Of a stretch of DNA of 64,000 nucleotides, positions 53,498 through 62,800 are shown one piece after another (within the stretch, counting starts at the first letter, position 1; every line of letters begins with the position of its first letter). The notes under the pieces are model-generated. The model did not search any database. It was not told where the DNA came from and was given only the letters and a program-made list of their open reading frames with translations. The stretch is taken from the NCBI GenBank assembly GCA_030645475.1, contig JAUSMA010000009.1, positions 1 through 64,000 of the forward strand, given 5' to 3'. The translations under genes were made by a program, and so were the position numbers. Origin of the DNA: Nitrospirota bacterium. Lineage in GTDB: Bacteria > Nitrospirota > Nitrospiria > Nitrospirales > Nitrospiraceae.

Positions 53498-53550
53498 ATG
53501 CCCCATCGATTTGAAATTTATTCCCGTACTCAGCGAAGGAGGAATACGAC

Positions 53551-53898
53551 GTGGCTGGTGATGCACTGAAAGTTGAAGATGGAACGTGGGACGCCGATGT
53601 CATGAAGTCCGCTGAACTGGTGATGGTCGACTTCTGGGCGGTCTGGTGTGGCCCCTGCCAAATGGTCGCTCCGATCATCGAGGAGTTGGCCAAAGAATAT
53701 GCCGGAAAAATGAAGGTGCGGAAGCTCAATACCGATGAGAATCCGGAAGTGGCAGGCCGCTATCAGGTCATGAGTATCCCGACGATTCTGTTTTTCAAGA
53801 ATGGCCAAGTCGTGGAAAAACTCGTTGGCGCACGACCCAAGCGGCAGTTCAAGGAAATGATCGATTCCCTGCTGGCGCAACCAGCCGGCTCAGCCTAG
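53551..53898 (+). CDS. trxA: Thioredoxin
   Basis: A 115-residue cytosolic disulfide reductase. The active site WCGPC is at 32-36, the cis-Pro loop is SIPTILFF (about 75-82), and the buried Asp lies in MVDFWA. It starts at GTG with aaggagga 8 bases upstream. It would supply electrons to ribonucleotide reductase, methionine sulfoxide reductase and other targets. A good promoter lies upstream; recN follows 20 bases after its stop. Confidence 0.96.
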   Translation: MAGDALKVEDGTWDADVMKSAELVMVDFWAVWCGPCQMVAPIIEELAKEYAGKMKVRKLNTDENPEVAGRYQVMSIPTILFFKNGQVVEKLVGARPKRQFKEMIDSLLAQPAGSA

Positions 53899-53918
53899 GA
53901 ATGTAGTCACCTGCCGCA

Positions 53919-55610
53919 ATGCTCTCCGAGTTGCGCATCGTCAATTTCGCGCTCATTGAGCAGCTCAGTCTCCAATTCCAGTCAGGCTTTATTGTTCTGA
54001 CCGGGGAGACCGGGGCTGGCAAATCTCTCCTCATCGATGCGATTGCGTTGCTAGTCGGTGGACGGGCCTCCACCGACCAGATTCGTACTGGCGAAGACGA
54101 GGCTCAGCTCGAAGCATCGTTCCATCTCCCAGATACCCATCCACTCCTCCAACGATTGCGGTCACTAGACCTCATCGGTCAGCACGAGTCCGAACTGATT
54201 CTTCGGCGTGTCCTCTCTCGATCCGGTCGCCATCGTGTGTACCTCAACGGCAGCCTCTGTCCGCTCCGTGTACTCGAAGAACTCGGGGGCACACTCGTCG
54301 ATATTCATGGTCAGCATGAGCAGCAATCGCTGCTAGCCCCGGCCAAACAACTCGATGCCCTCGATGCGTTCGGACGCCTCCATGAGTTGCGTGGACGGTA
54401 CGAGCAGACTTATCAGGGATGGAAGGGTCTTCGCACGCAGTTGGATGCCTTGCAGCATGAAGGTGTCGATCGTACACGACTTGAAGACATGTTGCGGTTT
54501 CAATCGCAGGAGATCGAGCAAGCCGGCTTGCTGCCCGACGAAGAAGAACGGGTTCGTCATGAGCGGCAGCGACTGGTCCATGCACATCGGCTGAGGGAAT
54601 TGGCCCATGAGGCCTATGTGGAATTGCAGGAGGATGAGCAGGCGGTTCTCACCAGGCTTGGACGGATCGAACGGACCCTTGTAGCGCTGGCTCAGACCGA
54701 CACAGCGATGGGTGATTGTGAGCAGGCTGCCAAGGATTCCGCGATTCAGCTCAAGGATCTTGCAGGACGATTGCGGGATTATGCGGAACAACTCGAGGCC
54801 GATCCTGACCGATTGGCTGTCGTGGAGGACCGACTCGATCTTATCCAACAACTGAAGAAAAAATATGGAGGGTCGGTCGAGGCAGTACTTGCGACGGGAA
54901 GACGGGTGCAGGAGGAGCTGCAGCTCTTGGACAATCGTGAAGCGCGCACTGCTCAATTGACGGTGCGGTTGGACGAAGAAGCCTGCCGTCTCCGCATGTT
55001 GGCGCAGCAACTGTCGAAGAAGCGAATGGACGCAGCCAAGCGAATGACGTTGCTCGTGGGGGCAGAGCTGGTCGCGTTGAAAATGGAACAGGCCATCTTT
55101 CAAGTCACGGTCTTGAGTGATGAGTCGGATGAGGGGCTTGGACCGTCTGGGCGTGACCGAGCAGAGTTCCTGCTCTCAAGCAATCCTGGTGAACCGGCGA
55201 GGCCGTTGGGACGAGTGGCCTCCGGCGGGGAACTGTCGAGGATTATGTTGGCGCTCAAAACAGTATTGGCCGAGATGGACCAGGTGCCGGTGTTGGTATT
55301 CGATGAAATCGATACGGGGGTGGGCGGGGCGGTTGCTGCCGCTATGGGAACGAGATTGCGCAAGCTCGGGTCGTTCCATCAAGTATTTTGTATCACCCAT
55401 CTTCCTCAGGTTGCTGCCCAAGCGGAGCATCATCTGCTGGTGGAAAAGGGACTGGAGAGTCAGCGTACATCCACATCGGTGCGAGCGCTCAAGGGGATAG
55501 GGCGAGAAGAAGAAATCGCCAGAATGTTGGGCGGACTGACCATTACGAAAAAAGTGCGTGAAACGGCAGCGGAGCTCATTGCGGGGACGAAGGGAAAACG
55601 GTCTGAGTGA
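53919..55610 (+). CDS. recN: DNA repair protein RecN
   Basis: An SMC-like ATPase that helps repair double-strand breaks. The 563 residues include Walker A GETGAGKS (29-36) at the N-terminus, long coiled-coil stretches (about 160-230 and 260-375), the ABC signature with ASGGELSRIMLALK (near 435) and Walker B VLVFDEIDTGVGG (near 460). The gap of 20 bases after trxA suggests cotranscription. No LexA-like operator was seen in the short gap. Confidence 0.95.
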   Translation: MLSELRIVNFALIEQLSLQFQSGFIVLTGETGAGKSLLIDAIALLVGGRASTDQIRTGEDEAQLEASFHLPDTHPLLQRLRSLDLIGQHESELILRRVLSRSGRHRVYLNGSLCPLRVLEELGGTLVDIHGQHEQQSLLAPAKQLDALDAFGRLHELRGRYEQTYQGWKGLRTQLDALQHEGVDRTRLEDMLRFQSQEIEQAGLLPDEEERVRHERQRLVHAHRLRELAHEAYVELQEDEQAVLTRLGRIERTLVALAQTDTAMGDCEQAAKDSAIQLKDLAGRLRDYAEQLEADPDRLAVVEDRLDLIQQLKKKYGGSVEAVLATGRRVQEELQLLDNREARTAQLTVRLDEEACRLRMLAQQLSKKRMDAAKRMTLLVGAELVALKMEQAIFQVTVLSDESDEGLGPSGRDRAEFLLSSNPGEPARPLGRVASGGELSRIMLALKTVLAEMDQVPVLVFDEIDTGVGGAVAAAMGTRLRKLGSFHQVFCITHLPQVAAQAEHHLLVEKGLESQRTSTSVRALKGIGREEEIARMLGGLTITKKVRETAAELIAGTKGKRSE

Positions 55611-55627
55611 GTAGGCGAGGCGTCAGA

Positions 55628-56770
55628 TCAGTCGGCAGGGGTTGTGGCCGTTGCCATTGCAGGAAGGCATGCTTTGCATTCCTGGATCACATGCGTAAAG
55701 AGTTCTGTCAATTTTGGTTCGAAGTGAGTGCCTGCATGCGCCAGCATGTGTTGGCAGGCGTCATCAATTGAGAGAGGCGTTCGGCCTGGAAGCTCCGCGG
55801 TCAGATGGTCGAATGCTTGGGCCAGACACACGATACGGGCCAGTTGAGGAATGCCTTCTTCTTGCAGTCCATAGGGATACCCTGAGCCATCCCAGCGTTC
55901 ATGGTGATAGGCAATGATCTGTCCCACCTCAGCCGGCAGTCCCAATGGCAACACAAGTTTTCCGCCAAGTTCCGGGTGGAGCCGATTGCCGACAGATTCC
56001 CCATCCATCGCGATTTCATCCTCGGCGAAGTGATAGGTCTCAGGCCCGACCTTCCCGATGTCGTGGAGGAATGCGCCCAATGCTAGAGACTTTTGCTCAG
56101 CGGTCGTTAAGTTTATGCGGTTGGCCAAGAGGGTCGCGTAGAAGCTAACTCGGCTGCAGTGGTTGAGGAGCTGCCGATCTTTGGCTTCGAGCAGGTCTGA
56201 GAGCAGAGGGAGGAGCTGGCTCGGGGTGGATTCGCAGCGAGATGCCGGTTCTTGCGTCGATTTTCCGATCGCCTGGTATCCCGTGAACAATTGTTGCCAC
56301 GCCTGGGCGCCTTCGGATTCCGATCCCCAGAGTCCGGTCGATGTCCTGAGGAAATGTCTGAGGAAGTCGAGCCGTTGCTTCTTCTCGACGGTCTGGTTGA
56401 CCAGTGAAAGCAATTCAGTGACGTTGAAAGGTTTGAGCAGGTAGCCGGCCGCGCCATGGCGTATGCCCTCCATGGCGGACTTTAAGCTCCCGTACCCGGT
56501 CACCATGATGACCTCAACCTCGGCATGGTCATGCTTGATTTCTTGAAGGAGGTCTAAGCCCTGGCGGTCCGGAAGCTTCTGGTCGAGTGTAATGATGTCG
56601 ACAGGCTGGGAGTTGAGTATGTCAATTGCTGCACTGGCTGATTCTGCGGCGAGGAGCGTAAAGAATGGTCTGAGAATCGCTGTCAGGGCGTCACGAGGTC
56701 CTGCCTCATCATCGATCACGAGAAGGGTCGGCGGATTCTTCGCCGGCTCAGGAATCACAGGTAAGGTCAT
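55628..56770 (-). CDS. Response regulator with HD-GYP-type output domain
   Basis: 380 residues. The receiver domain (15-130) has Asp20/Asp21, phosphoacceptor Asp63 and Lys113. A linker of about 65 residues leads to an HD domain with HDIGK (236-240), NRLHPELGG, HH (289-290) and DGSGYP (294-299). HD-GYP enzymes degrade cyclic di-GMP; most metal ligands are present, so activity is likely. The product would set c-di-GMP levels for the PilZ proteins in this window. ggagagga precedes the ATG. It is convergent with recN and follows the NtrC-type regulator by 221 bases. Confidence 0.9.
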   Translation of the reverse strand: MTLPVIPEPAKNPPTLLVIDDEAGPRDALTAILRPFFTLLAAESASAAIDILNSQPVDIITLDQKLPDRQGLDLLQEIKHDHAEVEVIMVTGYGSLKSAMEGIRHGAAGYLLKPFNVTELLSLVNQTVEKKQRLDFLRHFLRTSTGLWGSESEGAQAWQQLFTGYQAIGKSTQEPASRCESTPSQLLPLLSDLLEAKDRQLLNHCSRVSFYATLLANRINLTTAEQKSLALGAFLHDIGKVGPETYHFAEDEIAMDGESVGNRLHPELGGKLVLPLGLPAEVGQIIAYHHERWDGSGYPYGLQEEGIPQLARIVCLAQAFDHLTAELPGRTPLSIDDACQHMLAHAGTHFEPKLTELFTHVIQECKACLPAMATATTPAD

Positions 56771-56991
56771 GAATGTCCTCTCCCGCTAACCAGGCACCTT
56801 TGAAAGCATCTGATGCTATTTAAAGCAATTCCTGTTCCATTTCAGCATGTTAGCACTTGTGCCTCAATGGAGTGTGGGTGGCCTAGGCTGGGCACCCATA
56901 TGTAGTTTTCTTGAGCGAAACACTACGTAACTCAGTGAGAAAACTTGAAGCTAAATCGTGCAAAAATGACGCAGTGGGCCAAATTACTGTG

Positions 56992-58419
56992 CTATTCCTG
57001 CACTATGGCCTGCGGTTCGGCATTGACTTCCTGATCTGGCCGGCCAATTCCCAAGGTGTCCATGCGGTATTTCAGCATCCGGCGGCTGATTCCGAGCAGG
57101 TTGGCGGCATGAGTTTGGATATAACCTGTTCGTTTCAGGGCGTCTAAGATAATTTCGCGCTCGAATTCCATCACGGCTTTTTCGAGTGATAGTCGCCCGG
57201 CGAGGGTGTCATCGCGGAGTGAGGTGGAGCGAGTGTCATTCTTCAGGATAGTCGGGAGATGTTCGGGGGTGATGGTGTCCGACCCCTTGGACCAAATGAA
57301 TGCCTGCTCGATGATGTTCTCCATTTCCCGCACATTGCCAGGCCAGGGATAGCGGGAGAGAAGATCGACGGCATCTTTTGAAAATTCTTGCGGCGGCCTG
57401 TTTTCTTCCTCGATACGCTTTGCCAGAAAATGTTTGGCGAGGAGGGGGACGTCTTCACCGCGTTCCCGGAGCGGGGGCAAATACAGCGCAATGACGTTGA
57501 TGCGGTAGTAGAGGTCTTCGCGGAATTGTCCTTTGCGAACGAGTTCCTCGAGATTCTTGTTCGTCGCGGTGACGATGCGCACATCCACCTTGATAGATTG
57601 CACCCCGCCGACTCTGGTGAACTCTCGTTCTTGCAAGACCCGCAGCAGCTTGGCTTGTGTCATGGCGCTGAGGTCGCCGATTTCGTCGAGGAAAAGCGTA
57701 CCGGTATTCGCGAGTTCAAATTGTCCGACTCGACGAGCCGTGGCATCCGTGAACGAGCCTTTCTCATGGCCGAATAACTCACTCTCGATGAGCGTTTCAG
57801 GAAGGGCGGCACAATTGAGTGCGATGAAGGGCCGTTCGCGCCTGCTGCTATTGTAATGGAGGGCCTTGGCGACCAGCTCCTTTCCCGTTCCGCTCTCTCC
57901 GGAGATAAACACGGTGGTGCGGCTGTCGGCGACTTGTTCGATCTTGGTGTAGATGTCTTGCATCGACGGGCTTTTGCCGATCAGATTGTGAAAGGCATAA
58001 CGTCGAACGACTTGGGCGCGGAGCTGTTTGACCTCCCGCTGGAGTTCCTGATCCTTGAGTGCGCGGTCGACAATGATGCGGAGTTCTTCCACATCGAAAG
58101 GCTTCGAGAGATAATCGGCCGCGCCGAACTTCATGGCGTCGACGGCGGTTTTGACAGCTTTTGTTCCTGTCAGCATGATGACCGGCGCCGTCCGGTCCTC
58201 GGCGCGTATGGTTTGGAGTACCGACAGCCCGTCCGTGCCAGGCAGGATGACGTCGAGGAGTACCAGATGGGGAGCTTCCTTGCGAAATAGCTCGAGGCCC
58301 TCTTGGGCGTCTGCGGCTTGGATCGTTTCGTAGGCTGGTTCGAGCACCGCTTTCAATGAGGCCCGAACCCGGGCCTCATCATCGATCAACAGGATTCGCT
58401 TTTTCATGCTGGTGTCCAT
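56992..58419 (-). CDS. NtrC-family sigma-54-dependent response regulator
   Basis: 475 residues: a receiver (about 8-120; Asp13/14, phosphoacceptor Asp56), an AAA+ domain (about 145-385; Walker A GESGTGKE, Walker B TLFLDEIGD) and a Fis-type helix-turn-helix at the C-terminus (THAANLLGISRRMLKYRM). The sigma-54 contact loop, normally GAFTGA, reads GSFTDA here. The adjacent histidine kinase gene ends 13 bases upstream of it, so they are a cognate pair. The start could also be the ATG at 58407. Target promoters are unknown. Confidence 0.94.
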   Translation of the reverse strand: MDTSMKKRILLIDDEARVRASLKAVLEPAYETIQAADAQEGLELFRKEAPHLVLLDVILPGTDGLSVLQTIRAEDRTAPVIMLTGTKAVKTAVDAMKFGAADYLSKPFDVEELRIIVDRALKDQELQREVKQLRAQVVRRYAFHNLIGKSPSMQDIYTKIEQVADSRTTVFISGESGTGKELVAKALHYNSSRRERPFIALNCAALPETLIESELFGHEKGSFTDATARRVGQFELANTGTLFLDEIGDLSAMTQAKLLRVLQEREFTRVGGVQSIKVDVRIVTATNKNLEELVRKGQFREDLYYRINVIALYLPPLRERGEDVPLLAKHFLAKRIEEENRPPQEFSKDAVDLLSRYPWPGNVREMENIIEQAFIWSKGSDTITPEHLPTILKNDTRSTSLRDDTLAGRLSLEKAVMEFEREIILDALKRTGYIQTHAANLLGISRRMLKYRMDTLGIGRPDQEVNAEPQAIVQE

Positions 58420-58432
58420 AGGGTGTTGGCGA

Positions 58433-59710
58433 TTATGCGGGCAAGGCCGGTAGGCTCACGAAAAATGTGGTGCCGATACCGACTGTACTCTTCACCCGGA
58501 TTTCGCCGTGATGTTCTTGAATAATTTGATGGACAATCGTCAACCCGAGTCCCGTTCCTTCGTGTTCTCCGCTCTCGTGTTTGGTCGTGAAAAATGGGTC
58601 GAAAATGTGTTCGAGATTGGCCTCTTGGATTCCCTCACCGGTATCCTCGATTTCGATGTGGGCCCAGACTTTCCCTCCCGGCTTCACCACTGTGCGGGTT
58701 TGAACACGTAACCGCCCACCCGCTCCTGCCATCGAGTCTATGGCATTGAGGAGGAGATTGAGCAGGACCTGCTTGATCTGTTGTCGATCCAGCATGACAC
58801 GAGGCAGGTCAGCCGCCAACTCTTTTTCAATCTTGATCCCACGGCTGTCCGCCTTCACGTCGATGAAATAGAGACAGGAGGCGACAATATCGTTGAAATC
58901 TTCATCCGTCAGTTTGGGTTCCATGTATCGGGCGTAGTCGAGAATTTCCTGGATCAATCGCTCGATTCGATACACATCGTCGAGCACGACTTTGCTGAAC
59001 TCCTGAATAAATTGCGGGTCATCTTTTCGTTCAGGGGCCAACTGGATAAAGGTTTTAATCGAGGTAAGGGGATTTCTGATTTCGTGAGCGAAGCCGCCGG
59101 CGATCGTCTCAAGAGATTTCAGCCGATCCGTTCGCTTCATCAGTGTGTGTGAGCGATGCAGATCTTCGTACAGCACAATAGTGTCGAGTGCATTGGTGGC
59201 GGTTTGTGCCAGCGCGGCAAGCATGGCCTTGTTGAGCGCCTGTTCTGTCGTGAGAGGGACTGCTGCGCCGAGGACGGTGAAGGCAATGAGACGGTTTTTG
59301 TTGAGATGCGGCACGATGCGGGAGGCCTGCATCGATTCCATCGCCTTGCGTGCGTTGGCTCCGAAGTCAGTGTCTTGAAGGTCAGCAGCCGAGTCGGCCT
59401 GTGCCATGATCCGGTTGGTGGCGAGTAGGTGTTGAGGCAAGGGATGGCTCACGGCTAACGTTGGTGGAATATAGGTGGGGGCATCCGAACCAACCATGTT
59501 GGCGCGGCGATAACATTCGTGTTCGCGATCCAGGACGAATAGCGCCCCATGGGTCGTCGCTCCTGCGCGACAGAGTTCTTGGATAATGCGATTGCCGATG
59601 GTCGGCAGGTCGGTCATGGTGCCCAGGTCTGACGCAAACTGTGTGACGATAGTTAAGAGCTCACTGGAAGACGAGGCTGAGAAGTCGGTATTCGGTGGGC
59701 GTGACGTCAT
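58433..59710 (-). CDS. Soluble sensor histidine kinase with GAF-like domain
   Basis: 425 residues without membrane segments. A GAF-like sensor occupies about 15-180. The HisKA domain has the phosphoacceptor His in GGFAHEIRNPLTSIKTF (near 213). The HATPase domain has the N box (QVLLNLLLNAIDSM), the G1 box EIEDTGEGI, FDPFFTTK and G2 HEGTGLGLTIV. It should phosphorylate the NtrC-type regulator 13 bases downstream in response to a cytosolic signal. The giant regulatory protein gene lies upstream on the same strand, 115 bases away, and may feed this system. Confidence 0.94.
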   Translation of the reverse strand: MTSRPPNTDFSASSSSELLTIVTQFASDLGTMTDLPTIGNRIIQELCRAGATTHGALFVLDREHECYRRANMVGSDAPTYIPPTLAVSHPLPQHLLATNRIMAQADSAADLQDTDFGANARKAMESMQASRIVPHLNKNRLIAFTVLGAAVPLTTEQALNKAMLAALAQTATNALDTIVLYEDLHRSHTLMKRTDRLKSLETIAGGFAHEIRNPLTSIKTFIQLAPERKDDPQFIQEFSKVVLDDVYRIERLIQEILDYARYMEPKLTDEDFNDIVASCLYFIDVKADSRGIKIEKELAADLPRVMLDRQQIKQVLLNLLLNAIDSMAGAGGRLRVQTRTVVKPGGKVWAHIEIEDTGEGIQEANLEHIFDPFFTTKHESGEHEGTGLGLTIVHQIIQEHHGEIRVKSTVGIGTTFFVSLPALPA

Positions 59711-59825
59711 AACGAAGAGGGAGCACAGCGGTGCCGTGTGAGAGCCATAGAGACGTGCATATTGCGCATGAATGGTCTACGTGTTCAAAGATGTACAGGC
59801 GGGAGTATACACGGCACGGGTACGT

Positions 59826-62800
59826 TCAGCTAGCGGATTTACCTTTTTCGATGACGGCGAAGAGGCCCTGCCCATCGAACGCAGGAAGGATGCGGGGTGT
59901 GAGGATGCCTGCTTGCTGGAGAAATGAGGTGAGCGACGGGCGGTCGAAGGTGTGCAGCAATCCATGCCGGATGGCCTCACGGAGTCGTCCTAGGTAATGA
60001 AGCAGGATTTGGGGTTGCGGACTAAATTCATCCTGATTCGCGCTGTGCAGGTGTCGGCGATAGAGCACCGAGAGGTCGGTCTCAGGCTGGAAGACCGTGA
60101 GGACAAGGCGCCCCTTGGGGTGAAGCACGCGGTACAGCTCACGAATTGTGACCAGCGGAGAGGGAACGAATAGCAGTGACAGATTGCAGACGATGCGATG
60201 GAGCGAGTCATTTTTGAAGGGCAGGCCCTGCGACCAATCCGTATGTACCCATTCAGCCGTCAGCGGCGGGTGGATGGTGAGGGTGCCTGCGAAGTCACTG
60301 TCGAGCTCCCGATGCAACGCACGAAGACTCTGTCGCGCCTGCGTCAGCGATTCGTGAGAGTGCCCCAAGCCAATGACATGGACGGGACGTTCCGGACTCC
60401 ATCCGCGCTGGCGTGAGCGATAGGCTTGGTTCACCATTGTGGCTCGGACCAAATCGCCATGGCCGACCCCCACGTCCATGAGCATGGAGCCCGGTTCGAG
60501 CGGGCTGAGCAGCCGGTAGAGATCGTCCAAGAGTTTCCAATATTCGTGCAGATTCCCGAGCTGGGTAAGCTGCTGCAGGTGCGCGACCCTCAGGGCTTCG
60601 CGCGTAATCTGCGAGAGATTGTGTCGAAGACGGGTGCGTTCCAATTCGATGCGCTGTTGACGGGACAGCATGTCGCGGGCCTGTATGCTGAATTCAGCCG
60701 GAACGGCTGGCAGCGAGATGGCGATCGCGATCTGCTCCAGGATCTGTCGGAAGGCCAGCGGGTGTTGCTCATTGAGTGGGAGCTCCTGGCCGGTCAGCGG
60801 AGTGGGAACCGTTGCGAGGCGGGTATGGGCTCCCAACGCCGTGAGAAATGCCTGCGGAAGATCCGCCGGAGGGAGCGGCCCGAAGGGGGGGCCTGGAATC
60901 GTGAGAATGGCCGATGGTGAACGAAGGAGGCGCAGATCCGCAAGCGTGGAGGAGAGGTCTGTAAAGTGGCCTGCCACGAGATCGCCGACAAAACGATCGA
61001 TATTGACGTTGAGCCCGAGCAGATTAGCGATGCCACGTCGGAGTCCGTATCGGTGGTCGGCCACGAGGTCATGACCATGGACCGACATCAGCATGGCCTG
61101 AATATCGACAACCGGATTGATCAGGAGCAGGAGGTCGAGGGGGCGTGCTTGTATCGCCGTCTTGAGTGCAACCCGTGCGGACAGATCGCTTGCCATCACG
61201 ATCAGGGGCGCGGTGGGCCAGGTATGTTGCACAAACTCCACGACTTTCAGGAGGTCGGCTTGCATGCTCCGTAACGTCGTCTGTTGTAGCTCGCCGTCGC
61301 TGAGCCCGACATGGTTGGTGTGGTCGTACCGTAAGACCCTGAGCCGGTGGTGTGCGAGGTAGTAGGACAACGTGCTGGCATCCAACGAGGTCTGGCCGTA
61401 GCCGGGAGAGATGATGACGACCGGTGTGTTCGGTGCGAGTGACGGGCGCAGATGGTCGTCGGTGATCATGATCGCCTGGCCGCGTGGATTCCGGCATTCC
61501 CGCGGAATACTGATGACCGACGACTGTTGCGAGGGGGACTCCGACTCGCCAAGGGACGTCAGATGTTGCCGGACGACACGGTTCACTTCCCGCTCTGCAT
61601 AGGGAGTGAGCCCGTGAAAGCGGAGTCCGACCAGCAGGGCGGGGTTGGAGTCCTGGGCCGGAAACTCTTTTGGCGCAGTGGGATCCGGAGCCACCCAGAT
61701 GATCTTTGCGGGAAGCGCGGAATCCGGAGCTCCCGGTTCATGAGAGCCAGGGTGATGCGGGGTTTGTGCCGAGGCGAAGTGCAGCGTGGCGAGACCGCGT
61801 AAGAGTTCAGGAGGCGCATTGAGATGGAGACAGACTCCGTCACGACTGAGGTTTGCCGTCAGCGCTCCTAGGCGGTGCGTCTTGCCGGCCGGATCTGTGA
61901 CATCCAGCCGGACAGGAAGCTGTAAGGCGACCCGGACGGCTTCGCGGGGGTTGTAGTCTTCCTGTTCGGTTGCGATCGGCTGACTCGTGAGATTCAGCGT
62001 GGATGATGGTTCTGCCGCAAGCAGCACTTCAAGGGAGAAGGACAATGCCTGCTCCTGAGCCGCTTGGATCAGTGAGCCCAAGACGGCAGCCTCTTCTCGT
62101 TTGGGTGCATCGAATTCGATGACAAGATGGGAGACCGGGGTTCCAGAAGAGAGCGTGATGGGCCGCTCTTCCGCCATCCCTTGCAGTTCGAGGATTCCCA
62201 CCGAAGTTTTCAGTACGACATAGGCATCTTGTGGCGCCACGCTGGGGAAGTCCTTGGGGAGCGTGATGCAGGTGCCGCCGAGGCTCAGATTCGTAATGGT
62301 GCCATCCCATGTCGTTGCTCCGACGGTGATCGTCGCAGGCAGGGCCGTTGTCGTTCGCGCGCTGTGCCGTCGTTCCTGTTGAGGCCTTCCTGGGTCGGCT
62401 GTCGGAGCAGGTGCCGCCGTGCCTCGCGTTGTTTCAGGAACGCGTGGGGGAGAGGCGGCAGCGACGGTATCCGGCAGCGGGAACTTCTCGAACGGTGGGC
62501 GTGAGGCGGTCGGCAGACGGAGGATGACGCGAAGGGGGCCCTGCATCGGCGCCGACACATCCAAGATGCCACCGAGTTCGCGGACGAGCTGATACGACTC
62601 GAGGAGATCACTCGACGGAGATGGCGGAGCCGGGGATTCTGCCGACCACACCATGTCCGATTCGAGTAGTTCTATTTCGACTTCGGTCGGTGGAGCGAGG
62701 GCAAAGAGGGCGGGGGCCTCTGCCGAGATGGAGGTCGACCCAACCGCGCGCGTGATGATGAGGATTCGATGCAGACGGCCGACGGTTAAGAGGTAGGTCT

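Noticed and set aside
54333..55103. 256-residue minus-strand frame within recN
   Set aside because: Antisense to the recN coiled-coil region; no supporting signal.
56880..56990. Possible sigma-54 promoter or terminator before the HD-GYP regulator gene
   Set aside because: No tggcac-n5-ttgc pattern, and the gggtg/caccc pairing near 56874-56899 is short and interrupted.
59731..59817. Inverted nine-mers gtgccgtgt and acacggcac
   Set aside because: They are 70 bases apart with nothing else paired between them; too weak to call an operator.
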